Shown: piece after piece, positions 1 to 8,128 of the stretch
Position numbering within the stretch: position 1 is the first letter of the stretch
Layout of the letters: every line of letters begins with the position of its first letter
NCBI GenBank assembly: GCA_002389045.1
Contig: DGNS01000008.1
Span: forward strand, 30,474-94,473
DNA: 64,000 bases
Direction: 5' to 3'
DNA from: Thiotrichaceae bacterium UBA4486
GTDB lineage: Bacteria; Pseudomonadota; Gammaproteobacteria; Eutrophobiales; Eutrophobiaceae
Position numbers and translations under genes: made by a program
The notes under the pieces: generated by a model
What the model saw: only the letters and a program-made list of their open reading frames with translations
What the model was told of the DNA's origin: nothing
Database searches by the model: none

Positions 1-41
1 CGTCAAAATCCGGACATGTACCTGTCGAGCAAGCAAGCTCA

Positions 42-68
42 TGTGATAATATTGTGAGCAGTATCACA
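42..68. promoter_or_regulatory. Inverted repeat upstream of the FHA gene, possible operator
   Basis: A perfect 7-bp inverted repeat, TGTGATA at 42-48 and TATCACA at 62-68, has arm starts 20 bp apart, about two helical turns. It ends 32 nt before the ATG of the FHA-domain gene. The geometry suits a dimeric repressor or activator, but no regulator can be named. It could be coincidental, since only 100 bases upstream are visible. Confidence 0.3.
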
Positions 69-100
69 CTATATTCTGGTAATTATGATACGTTACGGAA

Positions 101-991
101 ATGTTAGACAAACTCTTCAGTAAGCCCGTCGAACTACGGATCGGCGACCAGACCCTGCGTTTTTACAGCCTCGTTGACTTCGAATTTGCCCTCAACGGCC
201 GAACGTCCATCCCCGCCAACAAGATCTCTGATCTGGTCAAGTTCTCGGTACAACAACTTAAAAAGGAAGCACATACGATCAAGGAAGTCGAAAAACGGTT
301 CGTAGCCATACTCTCGAAATCCATTGAAGATCCGGAAGGGATCAGCCGCGCCATGCGCGAACTGGACCCGATCATCTTTTCACACGATCACGGCTGGCGC
401 GAGATCATCGCCGCCCTCAACAATACAGACGACGACATTAACGAGTTCCGCCGGCTTGCCATCGTCAAGTACATGCAGTACCTGTCATCCCGCCAGGAAA
501 TCATCAAGTACCTGTATTCCGAAAAAACACGGGTCGCACCGGAACCGCTCCAGGAGGAATCCGCCGACCAGGACATGATGAAAACCACGGTAATCCTCGA
601 CAGCACAGTGATTGGCACCCCCGGTGGCGCCTCTGCCGAAGGTGGACAGGATATGGCCCGCATGCCCAAGGGTGAAGCCGTGACCATCAACCTGACGCCG
701 GGCAAGGAAGTGGATCTGATCCTTTCCAAGCATGAGTGTAAACTCAAGTACGGCGAGCAGATTGAATTCATCGATCAGAATGGCAAGAATCATGTTTTGA
801 TGGATGGACGCAACGTCGTCGGCCGCGATGCGGTCAGCACCATTCATATGGATCAGGGACTGAGGGATATTTCCAGACTGCATCTGGTCATTGAAAAACA
901 GGGCAAGAACCGCGTCAGCCTGACGGATTTGTCTTCTCACGGTACCTATCTGCCGGTCAAGTATATCCAGGAGCACTCCAATACCATCTGA
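101..991 (+). CDS. FHA domain-containing protein
   Basis: 296 residues. The C-terminal part (about 230-290) has the forkhead-associated fold signature: a GRxxVGRD strand, the SRLH segment and the SSHGTYL turn, which together make the phosphothreonine-binding face. Residues 1-150 look helical and match no domain I recognise. A low-complexity Gly/Ala/Met linker (about 160-195) joins the two. FHA domains read Ser/Thr phosphorylation, so a signalling-adaptor role is inferred; no kinase gene is visible nearby. No signal peptide or membrane segment is seen, so it is probably cytoplasmic. The next gene, a small CxxC protein, lies 88 nt downstream on the same strand and may be co-transcribed. The assignment of the FHA fold is firm; the physiological role is unknown. 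Confidence 0.8.
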   Translation: MLDKLFSKPVELRIGDQTLRFYSLVDFEFALNGRTSIPANKISDLVKFSVQQLKKEAHTIKEVEKRFVAILSKSIEDPEGISRAMRELDPIIFSHDHGWREIIAALNNTDDDINEFRRLAIVKYMQYLSSRQEIIKYLYSEKTRVAPEPLQEESADQDMMKTTVILDSTVIGTPGGASAEGGQDMARMPKGEAVTINLTPGKEVDLILSKHECKLKYGEQIEFIDQNGKNHVLMDGRNVVGRDAVSTIHMDQGLRDISRLHLVIEKQGKNRVSLTDLSSHGTYLPVKYIQEHSNTI

Positions 992-1079
992 ATGGCTGTT
1001 CCGGGGTTTAGTCCAATCAGCGCCCCGGTTTACCCATCACCCGAAGTATTCGCAAAATCCGATCATCCGTGAGTAACTG

Positions 1080-1355
1080 ATGAAAATTACGATGGTGAAA
1101 AAAATTCTCGCTGACGGCTCACCCTGCAAAAAATGCGCAGAGGTGGAACAACGCCTGACAGCCGGTCAGCTGATGGAGAAAATCGATGACATTGTCATTG
1201 CGGATGAGCGTGACCCGGAAAGCCCGGGCATGCAACTGGCGCGCGAATACCAGGTGGAGCGGGCGCCGTTTTTTATCGTCGAGGAAGACGGAATCCCGCC
1301 ACGGATTTACACAGTTTATTTCAAACTGGTAAAAGAAGTGCTGGAAACAACCTGA
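1080..1355 (+). CDS. Small thioredoxin/glutaredoxin-fold protein with CKKC motif
   Basis: 91 residues. The N-terminal strand is followed by C16-K-K-C19, a CxxC redox-type motif at the start of a helix. A later strand with a Pro (RAPFFIVEEDG, about 61-71) occupies the place of the cis-Pro segment of thioredoxin folds. The size and layout resemble the glutaredoxin/thioredoxin-like proteins often annotated as thiol oxidoreductases, but it is not a canonical GrxC (no CPYC) or TrxA (no WCGPC). It follows the FHA gene on the same strand and is convergent with the cysB-like regulator. The target is unknown. The fold is inferred from pattern only. Confidence 0.65.
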   Translation: MKITMVKKILADGSPCKKCAEVEQRLTAGQLMEKIDDIVIADERDPESPGMQLAREYQVERAPFFIVEEDGIPPRIYTVYFKLVKEVLETT

Positions 1356-1405
1356 TACTACAAACTCCGAAGCCTCTCGGAAGCTGCCTTCAACACCAAT
1401 CCGGT

Positions 1406-2383
1406 TTATGGATGAAACGGAATATCAACCGAGCTGAAAAGCCCGTCCAGAGATTCCCTGTCCTTACTGCTTTCGGCCTGCTCGATAACCGGACGGGTCA
1501 GGTGCGAGGCAAATAATTCAATGAATTCATACATGAAACCGCGCAGGTAGGTGCCCCGGCGAAAACCGATTTTAGTCGTGCTGTGCGCGAACAGGTGGCT
1601 GGCGTCAATAGCGGTGAGATCGCTGTCAACGACCGGATCATGGGCCATGGAGGCCACGATGCCCACGCCCAGCCCGAGACGCACATAGGTCTTGATCACA
1701 TCAGCGTCAGCGGCGGTAAACACCAGGTTGGCCTTGAGTCCGGCCTTGTTAAAGGCCTGGTCGAGCTGTGACCGGCCGGTGAAACCAAACACGTAGGTGA
1801 CGATGGGATAGCGGGCAAGCGCTTCCAGTGTCAGCGGAGAAACCGTGGCCAGGGGATGATTGTGAGGCATGATGACACTGCGGTTCCAGTGATAGCAGGG
1901 CATCATGATCAGATTGTCAAACAGCTCCAGCGCTTCCGTGGCAATCGCAAAGTCCACCGTACCCCGGGCGGCCAGTTCCGAAATCTGTATCGGCGTGCCC
2001 TGGTGCATGTGCAGTGTGACCCGGGGATAGCGCTGGATGAATTCCCTGATTACCGCCGGCAACACGTAACGGGCCTGGGTGTGGGTCGTGGCTATGGAGA
2101 GATCCCCCTTGCCCTCGTCATTGTACTCGCGGGCGATAGCCCGGATGTTCTCGGCTTTTTCCAGGATCTGCCCGGCAACCTCGATCACGGCCCGGCCTGC
2201 CGGTGTTACTTCGGTCAGGTGCTTGCCGCTACGCCGGAATATCCGGATATCCAGTTCGTCTTCAAGCAAGCGGATCTGCTTGCTGATGCCGGGTTGCGAG
2301 GTATACAGACTCTCGGCCGTGGCTGATACATTCAGATCGTGCTGCATGACTTCCCAGATATATCGAAGCTGCTGCAATTTCAT
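1406..2383 (-). CDS. cysB: CysB-family LysR-type transcriptional regulator
   Basis: 325 residues, the normal length of CysB (324 in E. coli). Residues 1-60 form the winged helix-turn-helix (MKLQQLRYIWEV start, TSQPGISKQIRLLE recognition helix), characteristic of CysB/Cbl rather than generic LysR proteins. Residues about 90-300 form the periplasmic-binding-protein-like effector domain. Known family role: activation of sulfate assimilation and sulfur-source genes in response to N-acetylserine/O-acetylserine. The gene is divergent from a TauE/SafE-type exporter, and LysR proteins commonly control the divergent neighbour, so it probably regulates that gene. An AT-rich motif in the shared intergenic region (2416-2435) recurs upstream of the large oxidoreductase at 10825 and is a candidate binding site. 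CysB and Cbl cannot be told apart from sequence alone. Confidence 0.88.
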   Translation of the reverse strand: MKLQQLRYIWEVMQHDLNVSATAESLYTSQPGISKQIRLLEDELDIRIFRRSGKHLTEVTPAGRAVIEVAGQILEKAENIRAIAREYNDEGKGDLSIATTHTQARYVLPAVIREFIQRYPRVTLHMHQGTPIQISELAARGTVDFAIATEALELFDNLIMMPCYHWNRSVIMPHNHPLATVSPLTLEALARYPIVTYVFGFTGRSQLDQAFNKAGLKANLVFTAADADVIKTYVRLGLGVGIVASMAHDPVVDSDLTAIDASHLFAHSTTKIGFRRGTYLRGFMYEFIELFASHLTRPVIEQAESSKDRESLDGLFSSVDIPFHP

Positions 2384-2415
2384 GTCTTTATATGATTTTC
2401 ATCTAAAAATATGAA

Positions 2416-2435
2416 TAATAATTACTTTCAATTAT
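2416..2435. promoter_or_regulatory. AT-rich motif shared with the oxidoreductase promoter, copy 1
   Basis: TAATAATTACTTTCAATTAT lies between the divergent cysB-like and TSUP genes. Its right end is 75 nt before the TSUP ATG (2510) and its left end is 33 nt before the regulator's start. A copy with one substitution occurs at 10731-10750, also ending 75 nt before a start codon. The location suits a LysR-type operator, but no binding evidence can be read from sequence. Confidence 0.45.
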
Positions 2436-2509
2436 AGATTCAGTCCGTAACATTACAAGCCTGAGCAGGAAGGAGCGCAGGCACCCGCAATTTACCCACG
2501 AGAACTGAC

Positions 2510-3292
2510 ATGGATTTGGCTTATACAATTGCCGGCTTTACAGTCGGTTTTATCGTTGGCATGACCGGTGTGGGCGGCGGGTCATTGATGACCCCGATAC
2601 TGGTGCTCGGCTTTGGCATTAACCCGGTCATCGCGGTAGGGACAGATCTTCTGTATGCGGCCATCACCAAGAGCACCGGCATACTGTTTCACCATAAACA
2701 CAGAAATATCCACTGGGATGTGGTCAAACGGCTGGCCATGGGCAGTATCCCGGCCACCATTATCGCCATCGTGATCCTGAAACGGATCCATGATGCCGGT
2801 TACAACTACGACAGGCTGATCACGACAACACTGAGTATTGCGCTGATCCTGACGTCACTGGTGCTGATCTTCAAAACCCGGATCAAAAAGATCAGTGAGC
2901 AGGAAAACCTGGCCGCTGTCAGGACGGTTCACAGAAAGATCAGAAAGCCCATGACTGTATGCTGTGGCGCGATGATCGGTATTCTCGTCACCCTGTCATC
3001 GGTCGGCGCCGGCGCCCTGGGCGCAGCCATATTGCTGTTCCTGCATCCCGGCCTGAGAACCATTGCCATAGTCGGCACCGACCTCGCGCACGCTGTGCCA
3101 ATTACATTGATCGCCGGCCTCGGACACAGCTATATGGGCACGGTGGATTTTACACTGCTGATCGGTCTGTTAATCGGTTCCATACCGGGTATTTATCTTG
3201 GCAGCAAGGCGGGAACGGCTCTGCCCGAGCGCATTACCCGACCGGTTCTGGCCAGTATGCTGTTTTTGATCGGGGTAAAATTCGCCTTTTGA
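2510..3292 (+). CDS. TSUP family (TauE/SafE) anion exporter
   Basis: 260 residues, all hydrophobic segments and short loops, consistent with 7-8 transmembrane helices. Two Gly-rich repeat halves (GFIVGMTGVGGGSLMTP near residue 12, and LSSVGAGALGA near 163) are the duplicated signature of the TauE/SafE (TSUP) family. These inner-membrane carriers move sulfite, sulfoacetate or related organosulfur anions. Divergence from a CysB-family regulator supports a sulfur-linked substrate such as sulfite; that is inference. A strong hairpin terminator follows immediately (3301-3331), so the gene is probably monocistronic. The family is certain; substrate specificity is not. Confidence 0.88.
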   Translation: MDLAYTIAGFTVGFIVGMTGVGGGSLMTPILVLGFGINPVIAVGTDLLYAAITKSTGILFHHKHRNIHWDVVKRLAMGSIPATIIAIVILKRIHDAGYNYDRLITTTLSIALILTSLVLIFKTRIKKISEQENLAAVRTVHRKIRKPMTVCCGAMIGILVTLSSVGAGALGAAILLFLHPGLRTIAIVGTDLAHAVPITLIAGLGHSYMGTVDFTLLIGLLIGSIPGIYLGSKAGTALPERITRPVLASMLFLIGVKFAF

Positions 3293-3300
3293 GTGACCAC

Positions 3301-3331
3301 AAAAAAGGCCATGCATGCATGGCCCTTTTTT
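3301..3331. terminator. Bidirectional rho-independent terminator
   Basis: GGCCATG-CATG-CATGGCC forms a 7-bp GC-rich stem flanked by A6 on the left and T6 on the right. It can therefore terminate transcription both of the TSUP gene (plus) and of the small YdcH-type gene converging from the right. Confidence 0.9.
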
Positions 3332-3355
3332 ATACAGAGTTGTTGCGGTTCCGGT

Positions 3356-3580
3356 TCAGGCGTGCTCCCGCCGATACTCGTTGATCATCCCGGCCATCCG
3401 GTCCTTGAGATAAAGTTTTTCTTTTTTCAGGTTTTCCAGACTGTAATCATCCATGGGATTTTCACCGGTATTCGCACTTTTGACCTGAACCCGGATCTGG
3501 CAGACCTTGTCATACATGCGCTTGAAATCGGCATTTTCCTGCAGCAGATTATTAACTATATCTTCTTCATGTTCGAACAT
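3356..3580 (-). CDS. YdcH/DUF465 family small protein
   Basis: 74 residues starting at MFEHEEDIVNNLL. An AGGAGGG Shine-Dalgarno sits just upstream of the ATG at 3580, which decides this start over the longer in-frame extension to 3754, whose N-terminus is unlike the family. The protein is almost entirely charged helix, with the DUF465 pattern: an N-terminal acidic helix, then a LKKEKLYLKDRMAGMI segment near the C-terminus. Members are small helical-hairpin proteins of unknown function (E. coli YdcH). It is convergent with the TSUP gene across the terminator at 3301-3331. Confidence 0.82.
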   Translation of the reverse strand: MFEHEEDIVNNLLQENADFKRMYDKVCQIRVQVKSANTGENPMDDYSLENLKKEKLYLKDRMAGMINEYRREHA

Positions 3581-4007
3581 ATTCCCTCCTGAGTTAATCA
3601 ATGATTTCCCGGCCGTTGTGAAGCCGCGGTGATTGTTGATAGGTGGAATGTGTGGGACACAACAGGCCAAAGAGAATCTTTGACCAGGACCCGGGAAGGG
3701 CCCTGAAAAGGATTGGTGTGAATTCCGGATGATTGCTTGTTCATACGCCCACATTGTAAAAACTAGTCCAATTTAACAGGGGAAACAAGACCCATAACAG
3801 GGGCGCCCGGGTACGCTTCTGTAACTGCTTGTATTATCGTGTTTTCATTGAAGCTTGCGAGACGGACACACGGCATTTCCTGCCGCAGCACGGGCCCCCG
3901 GCGAAGTGGAATCCGTTCCATATTGCCGCCGCACACCAGGGAGAGCCGGGTTTTGCGGTGCACAATCCCGGCAGGTGGTTGACCGACCCAGCATTCGAAA
4001 CAGCTGT
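3581..4007. other. Intergenic stretch without recognisable gene
   Basis: About 430 bases between the YdcH-type gene and the next minus-strand gene. The short reading frames here have no family resemblance and no good ribosome-binding sites. No tRNA, strong hairpin or repeat was recognised. It presumably carries the promoter for the gene starting at 3580. Confidence 0.5.
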
Positions 4008-4346
4008 CTAGTCGCCCACCTTGCCGGAAAAATCCGGTACAGATGATGGATCTCCGGCGCGCATGTAGCGGCTTTCGTTTGCCGACGCGGTGACATTTTC
4101 ATACACGCCGTCATCACGTTTGACCAGTTTGGTAAAACCCAGACTCCTGAGTTCAGAATTTCCCGTACGGGTGATGACGTTGGGCGCGGTAACCAGCTTA
4201 CGAACCGGCGCCATGGGATCGGTATCGTCCATGGGGATCTGATTGACATAACAGACCTCGCCCCAGGTCTTGAGACGGGTGTTGATGTCATGATGTACCA
4301 CCACGACTTTGCGGTTGGCTTCACAAAGATAACAATAATCCGGCAT
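4008..4346 (-). CDS. Hypothetical protein with N-terminal CxxC
   Basis: 112 residues. It opens MPDYCYLCEANRK, with a CxxC (C5, C8) next to Tyr residues, followed by a strand-rich region (VVVVHHDI, GEVCYVNQIP) and a third Cys (C32). I do not recognise the family. The Cys pair may bind zinc or be redox active, but without a second clear CxxC a zinc ribbon cannot be claimed. No signal peptide. Divergent from glyoxalase II. Codon usage and amino-acid make-up look like a real cytoplasmic protein; the overlapping minus-strand frame 3845-4324 looks like a shadow, rich in Arg/Ser/Pro. Confidence 0.6.
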   Translation of the reverse strand: MPDYCYLCEANRKVVVVHHDINTRLKTWGEVCYVNQIPMDDTDPMAPVRKLVTAPNVITRTGNSELRSLGFTKLVKRDDGVYENVTASANESRYMRAGDPSSVPDFSGKVGD

Positions 4347-4465
4347 GCTATAATTATACCCGCTTCCGCGGTTGTTTGATCACAGGCAATCAGGGAAGCG
4401 ACCGCAAACCATCACTGATAAACAACAGTATCACGCCAGGTACAATCCCTGTCAGACTCCGCTTC

Positions 4466-5245
4466 ATGACTGATAAAAACGCCCTGCAAATCCATATGTT
4501 TCCATGCCTGTCCGACAACTATGGCTTCCTGGTCCATGATCCGGCCAGCAGGCAGACAGCCAGCATTGACACGCCGGACGCGGATGTCATCAGTCGAGAG
4601 CTTGAGGCGAGGAACTGGCAACTGACCCATATTCTCAACACGCACCACCACTTCGACCATGCCGGTGGCAACCTGCAACTGAAAGAGCACTACGCCTGCC
4701 GGATCTACGGCCCGGCGCATGACGCCGAACGTATACCCGGGATGGATATCAGGTTGAAGGAAGGCGACATTCTGACACTGGGCGCGCATGAAATCCGGGT
4801 TATGGAAACCCCCGGCCATACATCCGGACACATCGTTTATTATTTACCGCAGCAGAGGATCCTGTTTGCCGGCGACACCCTGTTTTCAGTCGGCTGTGGC
4901 CGGCTGTTCGAGGGCACACCGGCCCAGATGTGGGATTCACTCGGGAAAATCATGGCGCTGCCGGAAGACACCACGATTTATTGCGCCCATGAATACACGC
5001 TCAACAATATCGAGTTTGCACGCAGTATAGACCGCAACAACAAGGACCTGGAGCGATACTACCAGGAGGCCAGACAACTGCGTTCAGAAAACCGGCCCAC
5101 CCTGCCCACAACCCTGTCTCTTGAGTTACGGGTCAACCCTTTCCTCAGGCCGGATGCCCCGGCGATTGCCGAAACCCTGGGTGCCGGGGACAGCGAGACA
5201 CTGGCCAGATTCGCCGAAATACGCCGCCGCAAGGACAGATTCTAG
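4466..5245 (+). CDS. gloB: Hydroxyacylglutathione hydrolase (glyoxalase II)
   Basis: 259 residues from ATG 4466; an in-frame extension to 4376 would add 30 residues absent from the family. Hydrolyses S-D-lactoylglutathione to D-lactate and glutathione, the second step of methylglyoxal detoxification in the cytoplasm. The metallo-beta-lactamase motif is THHHFDHAGG, followed by metal ligands in GHTSGH, in FAGDTLFSVGCGR and in CAHEYT. The C-terminal HAGH domain keeps the NPFLR segment, which binds the glutathione carboxylate, and ends ARFAEIRRRKDRF. Length matches E. coli GloB (251). Convergent with the TPR lipoprotein gene; a near-perfect 13-bp hairpin lies between them. Confidence 0.95.
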   Translation: MTDKNALQIHMFPCLSDNYGFLVHDPASRQTASIDTPDADVISRELEARNWQLTHILNTHHHFDHAGGNLQLKEHYACRIYGPAHDAERIPGMDIRLKEGDILTLGAHEIRVMETPGHTSGHIVYYLPQQRILFAGDTLFSVGCGRLFEGTPAQMWDSLGKIMALPEDTTIYCAHEYTLNNIEFARSIDRNNKDLERYYQEARQLRSENRPTLPTTLSLELRVNPFLRPDAPAIAETLGAGDSETLARFAEIRRRKDRF

Positions 5246-5247
5246 CT

Positions 5248-5278
5248 AAGGAAGCTCTGACTTAATCAGAGGTTCCTT
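5248..5278. terminator. Hairpin between convergent gloB and the TPR gene
   Basis: AAGGAAGCTCTGA (5248-5260) pairs with TCAGAGGTTCCTT (5266-5278) with one mismatch and a 5-nt loop. It lies between convergent stop codons and overlaps the TPR gene's stop. There is no long T tract on either side, so termination is likely but less certain than a classical site. Confidence 0.55.
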
Positions 5279-8087
5279 AACTGTTCTGCAGTTCCTGCAA
5301 CAATGCTTTTGCCTCATTCAACTCGGGGAAGGTCGGGTTTTCCTGCAGCAAACTGTTTAATTCATCAATTGCCCGCGCACGGTTTCCTGATTTTGCCAGG
5401 GCAAATGCATAGTGGTAACGGATGGATGGCACATCCGGTTTTTTGTCCAGAGCCGCCCGGATCAGACTGACGCCCCGCTCCACCTGACTGCCCTGGAGTA
5501 CCAGTATCCAGCCGAATGTATCCATGACCTCGGCCTGCTCCGGCGCCAGCTTGAAAGCCCGCTCAGCCAGCTCTAACGAGCGTTTGGCATTGGTTTCCAG
5601 GTACAGCCAGGCCAGGTTGTTCAGGGCAATCATGTTGGTGGCGTCATCGCGCACGACCTCCTCGTACAACTCGATGGCACGGCTGGTGTCGTCTTCCTGA
5701 TGATAACGCGAGGCGAGTACCAGCTTCACCTGCTTGTCATCCGGATGTTCACTGATCCATTTTTCCAGGATCGCACGTGCATTATCGGTGTCATTCATGG
5801 CCAGATAGGTATTAACGATACGGAAAACCACGAAAGAGGTTTCCTTGTCGGCCAGTGCATTGCGGTAATGTTCCAGCGCCGCTGCATAGTCCTGCTCATA
5901 GAGGGCGATATCGCCCCTGGATATATCCAGATCAGGTGAATCCGGATAGGCACTGGCGTAGGCTTCCAGTGCGGTGCGTGCAGGTTCGGGTCGGTCGGTC
6001 CTTAAATAGAGATTTATCTGCGCCAGCAGGGCCCGCTCGTGATCGGGCTTGATGGCCAGAATTTTTTCGATGGTGGCCTCGGCCGTTTCAAACTCGCGTA
6101 AATCCATCTGCAACATGGCCTGCTCCATCAATACATCCACGGCCTCGGGAAACTCGCTGACCAGCAATTCAATATTTTTACGGGCGTTATCGTATTCACC
6201 GTTCAGGCGCTGCGCCTGGGCCGCCAGGAAAATGATCTCGGTGAAGTTCGGCGCCAGTTTAGCGGCTTCCTCGATCGCCTCGAGCATCTCGCGGTTACGG
6301 CCGGTGTTTTTGTAATAGCGTGCCAGCAACAGGCGGGCCTCGATGGATTTCTCATCAACCTCACGTGCCTGCCTGAGATAGCCGAGCATGGCTTCCTCAT
6401 TGCCGCGTTTGTTTTCCAGCTTGGCCAGACCCACGTAGGCCTTGGCATTACTGCTGTCCGTTTTCAGGATATTTTTGAAGCGTTGCTCGGCGGCATCAAG
6501 ATTGCCCTGTTCGATATCCAGGTTCGCCAGATTGAATTTCGCCGGGGAATACTCCGGGTTCTTCTCAATCGCCTGTTCAAAATACCGGCGCGCCTCATCG
6601 AACTCCTGCTTGCCGGCATGGGCGGTGCCCAGCAAGTTCAGCGGCAGGGGGTTATCCGGTTCCTTTTCATGCAGGTTGCGGGCTGCGCTGATCGCCTTGT
6701 CGTACTTCTCGGAACGTATATGCGTGAGGATGAGCATGATGTCGGCGGAATACAGTTTCGGATCCAGCTTGACGGCATCTTCCAGGGCGCTCACGGCCAG
6801 GTCCGTGGATCCGGCCGCCAGGTGACTGAGGGCAAGCTGGGCACGAATATTGGCGGCATTGGGATTGATGCGGGCCGCCTGCTCGAGATACTCGGTGGCC
6901 TTTTCCATGTTGCCGCTGCGGATATAGGCGGTGCCGAGAATGGAGTACAGCTGATCATCGGCCGTATTATTTTCCAGTGCAGCCTCGATCAGGGCGATGG
7001 TCTTGTCGATATCCTGCTGGCCGAGATAGGCCACGGCCAGAAGTTTCACCGCCGGCAGGTGGCCGGGAAACTGCGAGGTAAAGCGTTCCATGTAATCGAT
7101 GACCTGCTCCAGTTTCCCGCCCTGGTAAAGTATATTGCTCAACAGCAACAGACTCTCGGGGTGACTGGAACTCACCTTCAGCACATCGAGCAGGAGTTCC
7201 TCGGCCTTTTCCACATTACCATTCTGATACTCAAGATAGGCGCGAAGGTATTTAACGGTGGGGGAGTTACCGTAACGGCTTTCCAGCGTCTTTAACGGCG
7301 GCGTGGCTTCCTCGAACTTGTTCTGGGCAAACCGGGCACGGATCACACCGATTTTTGCCATGCGGTTATAGGGCGCAATCTCATTAGCGCGGCTGAAGTA
7401 TTCATCCGCTTCGGCAGCCTGGCTCTGGATCAGGGCCAGCATGCCTTTCAGTACCCATAAATCATCATTTTCCGGGTCGAGTTCTATGCCCTTTTCAATC
7501 AATTCTTTCGACCGGGGCAGGTCCCTTCGGGACAGTGCCAGCCTTGCCAGACCGACATAGGCATCACCGGCAGACGGGTCCAGATCCATTGCCGCCCGGT
7601 ACGCGGATTCAGCCTCCTCACCCTGCCTGAGACCGAAATACGCATCACCGCGAATGACCTGCAATTCGGCACTGTTATTTTCCGCCACCAGCATACCGGT
7701 CTTATCGATGACCTCCTGGAATTTACCATGCTGGTTAAGCGCCCGGAAGATGTTGTTGTCCATCTGCTCATGTTCGAATCCCAGTGATCGCGCACTGTTG
7801 AACTCACGCAACGCCAGAGACCCGTCTCCCAGTTTCAGGTAGGCCTCGCCCAACAGCCAGCGCGCCTCCGGCAGGTTGCCCTCTTTTTGCAGGGCGTTTT
7901 TCAGCTCTATGATGCTCTCGAATACCTTCTGTTCAGCCAGGAAAGCCCGGGCCTTGTAGAGATGTTCTTCCGGCGTCAGCTCCTGGCCACAGGCTGACAT
8001 AAAGCCGATGACCAGCACTAAAACAGCCATCTTCAGCGCCTTTATTGATCTGTATGCCGGTACGTCATCATTGACTCTGGTCATCAT
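5277..8087 (-). CDS. prsT: PrsT-type TPR-repeat lipoprotein
   Basis: 936 residues. The N-terminal signal ends in a lipobox (VIGFMSAC), giving a predicted lipoprotein with C33 as the lipidated residue. From about residue 40 to the end the protein is a continuous array of tetratricopeptide repeats, roughly 20 or more units with the usual W/L-G-Y-A-P spacing (for example GDAYVGLARLAL, KAYVGLAKLENK). Length, lipobox and repeat architecture match the PEP-CTERM/XrtA-associated TPR protein PrsT, found in exosortase-linked exopolysaccharide loci. No exosortase, PEP-CTERM substrate or glycosyltransferase is visible here, so this copy stands apart from such a locus and the link is inferred. It would act as a periplasmic scaffold. 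Transcribed away from lipA, 41 nt beyond that gene's stop. Confidence 0.75.
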   Translation of the reverse strand: MMTRVNDDVPAYRSIKALKMAVLVLVIGFMSACGQELTPEEHLYKARAFLAEQKVFESIIELKNALQKEGNLPEARWLLGEAYLKLGDGSLALREFNSARSLGFEHEQMDNNIFRALNQHGKFQEVIDKTGMLVAENNSAELQVIRGDAYFGLRQGEEAESAYRAAMDLDPSAGDAYVGLARLALSRRDLPRSKELIEKGIELDPENDDLWVLKGMLALIQSQAAEADEYFSRANEIAPYNRMAKIGVIRARFAQNKFEEATPPLKTLESRYGNSPTVKYLRAYLEYQNGNVEKAEELLLDVLKVSSSHPESLLLLSNILYQGGKLEQVIDYMERFTSQFPGHLPAVKLLAVAYLGQQDIDKTIALIEAALENNTADDQLYSILGTAYIRSGNMEKATEYLEQAARINPNAANIRAQLALSHLAAGSTDLAVSALEDAVKLDPKLYSADIMLILTHIRSEKYDKAISAARNLHEKEPDNPLPLNLLGTAHAGKQEFDEARRYFEQAIEKNPEYSPAKFNLANLDIEQGNLDAAEQRFKNILKTDSSNAKAYVGLAKLENKRGNEEAMLGYLRQAREVDEKSIEARLLLARYYKNTGRNREMLEAIEEAAKLAPNFTEIIFLAAQAQRLNGEYDNARKNIELLVSEFPEAVDVLMEQAMLQMDLREFETAEATIEKILAIKPDHERALLAQINLYLRTDRPEPARTALEAYASAYPDSPDLDISRGDIALYEQDYAAALEHYRNALADKETSFVVFRIVNTYLAMNDTDNARAILEKWISEHPDDKQVKLVLASRYHQEDDTSRAIELYEEVVRDDATNMIALNNLAWLYLETNAKRSLELAERAFKLAPEQAEVMDTFGWILVLQGSQVERGVSLIRAALDKKPDVPSIRYHYAFALAKSGNRARAIDELNSLLQENPTFPELNEAKALLQELQNS

Positions 8088-8128
8088 GAATATCCTCGAC
8101 TTGCCTTGATTGTTAATACTGCCTGGTA

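Noticed and set aside
1360..1400. Terminator between the CxxC gene and cysB
   Set aside because: CTCCGA/TCGGAAG can pair, but the stem is short and lacks a T tract, so it is not listed as a feature.
6483..7295. Open frame of 270 codons on the plus strand within the TPR gene
   Set aside because: Repeating composition mirrors the TPR array on the other strand; a shadow.
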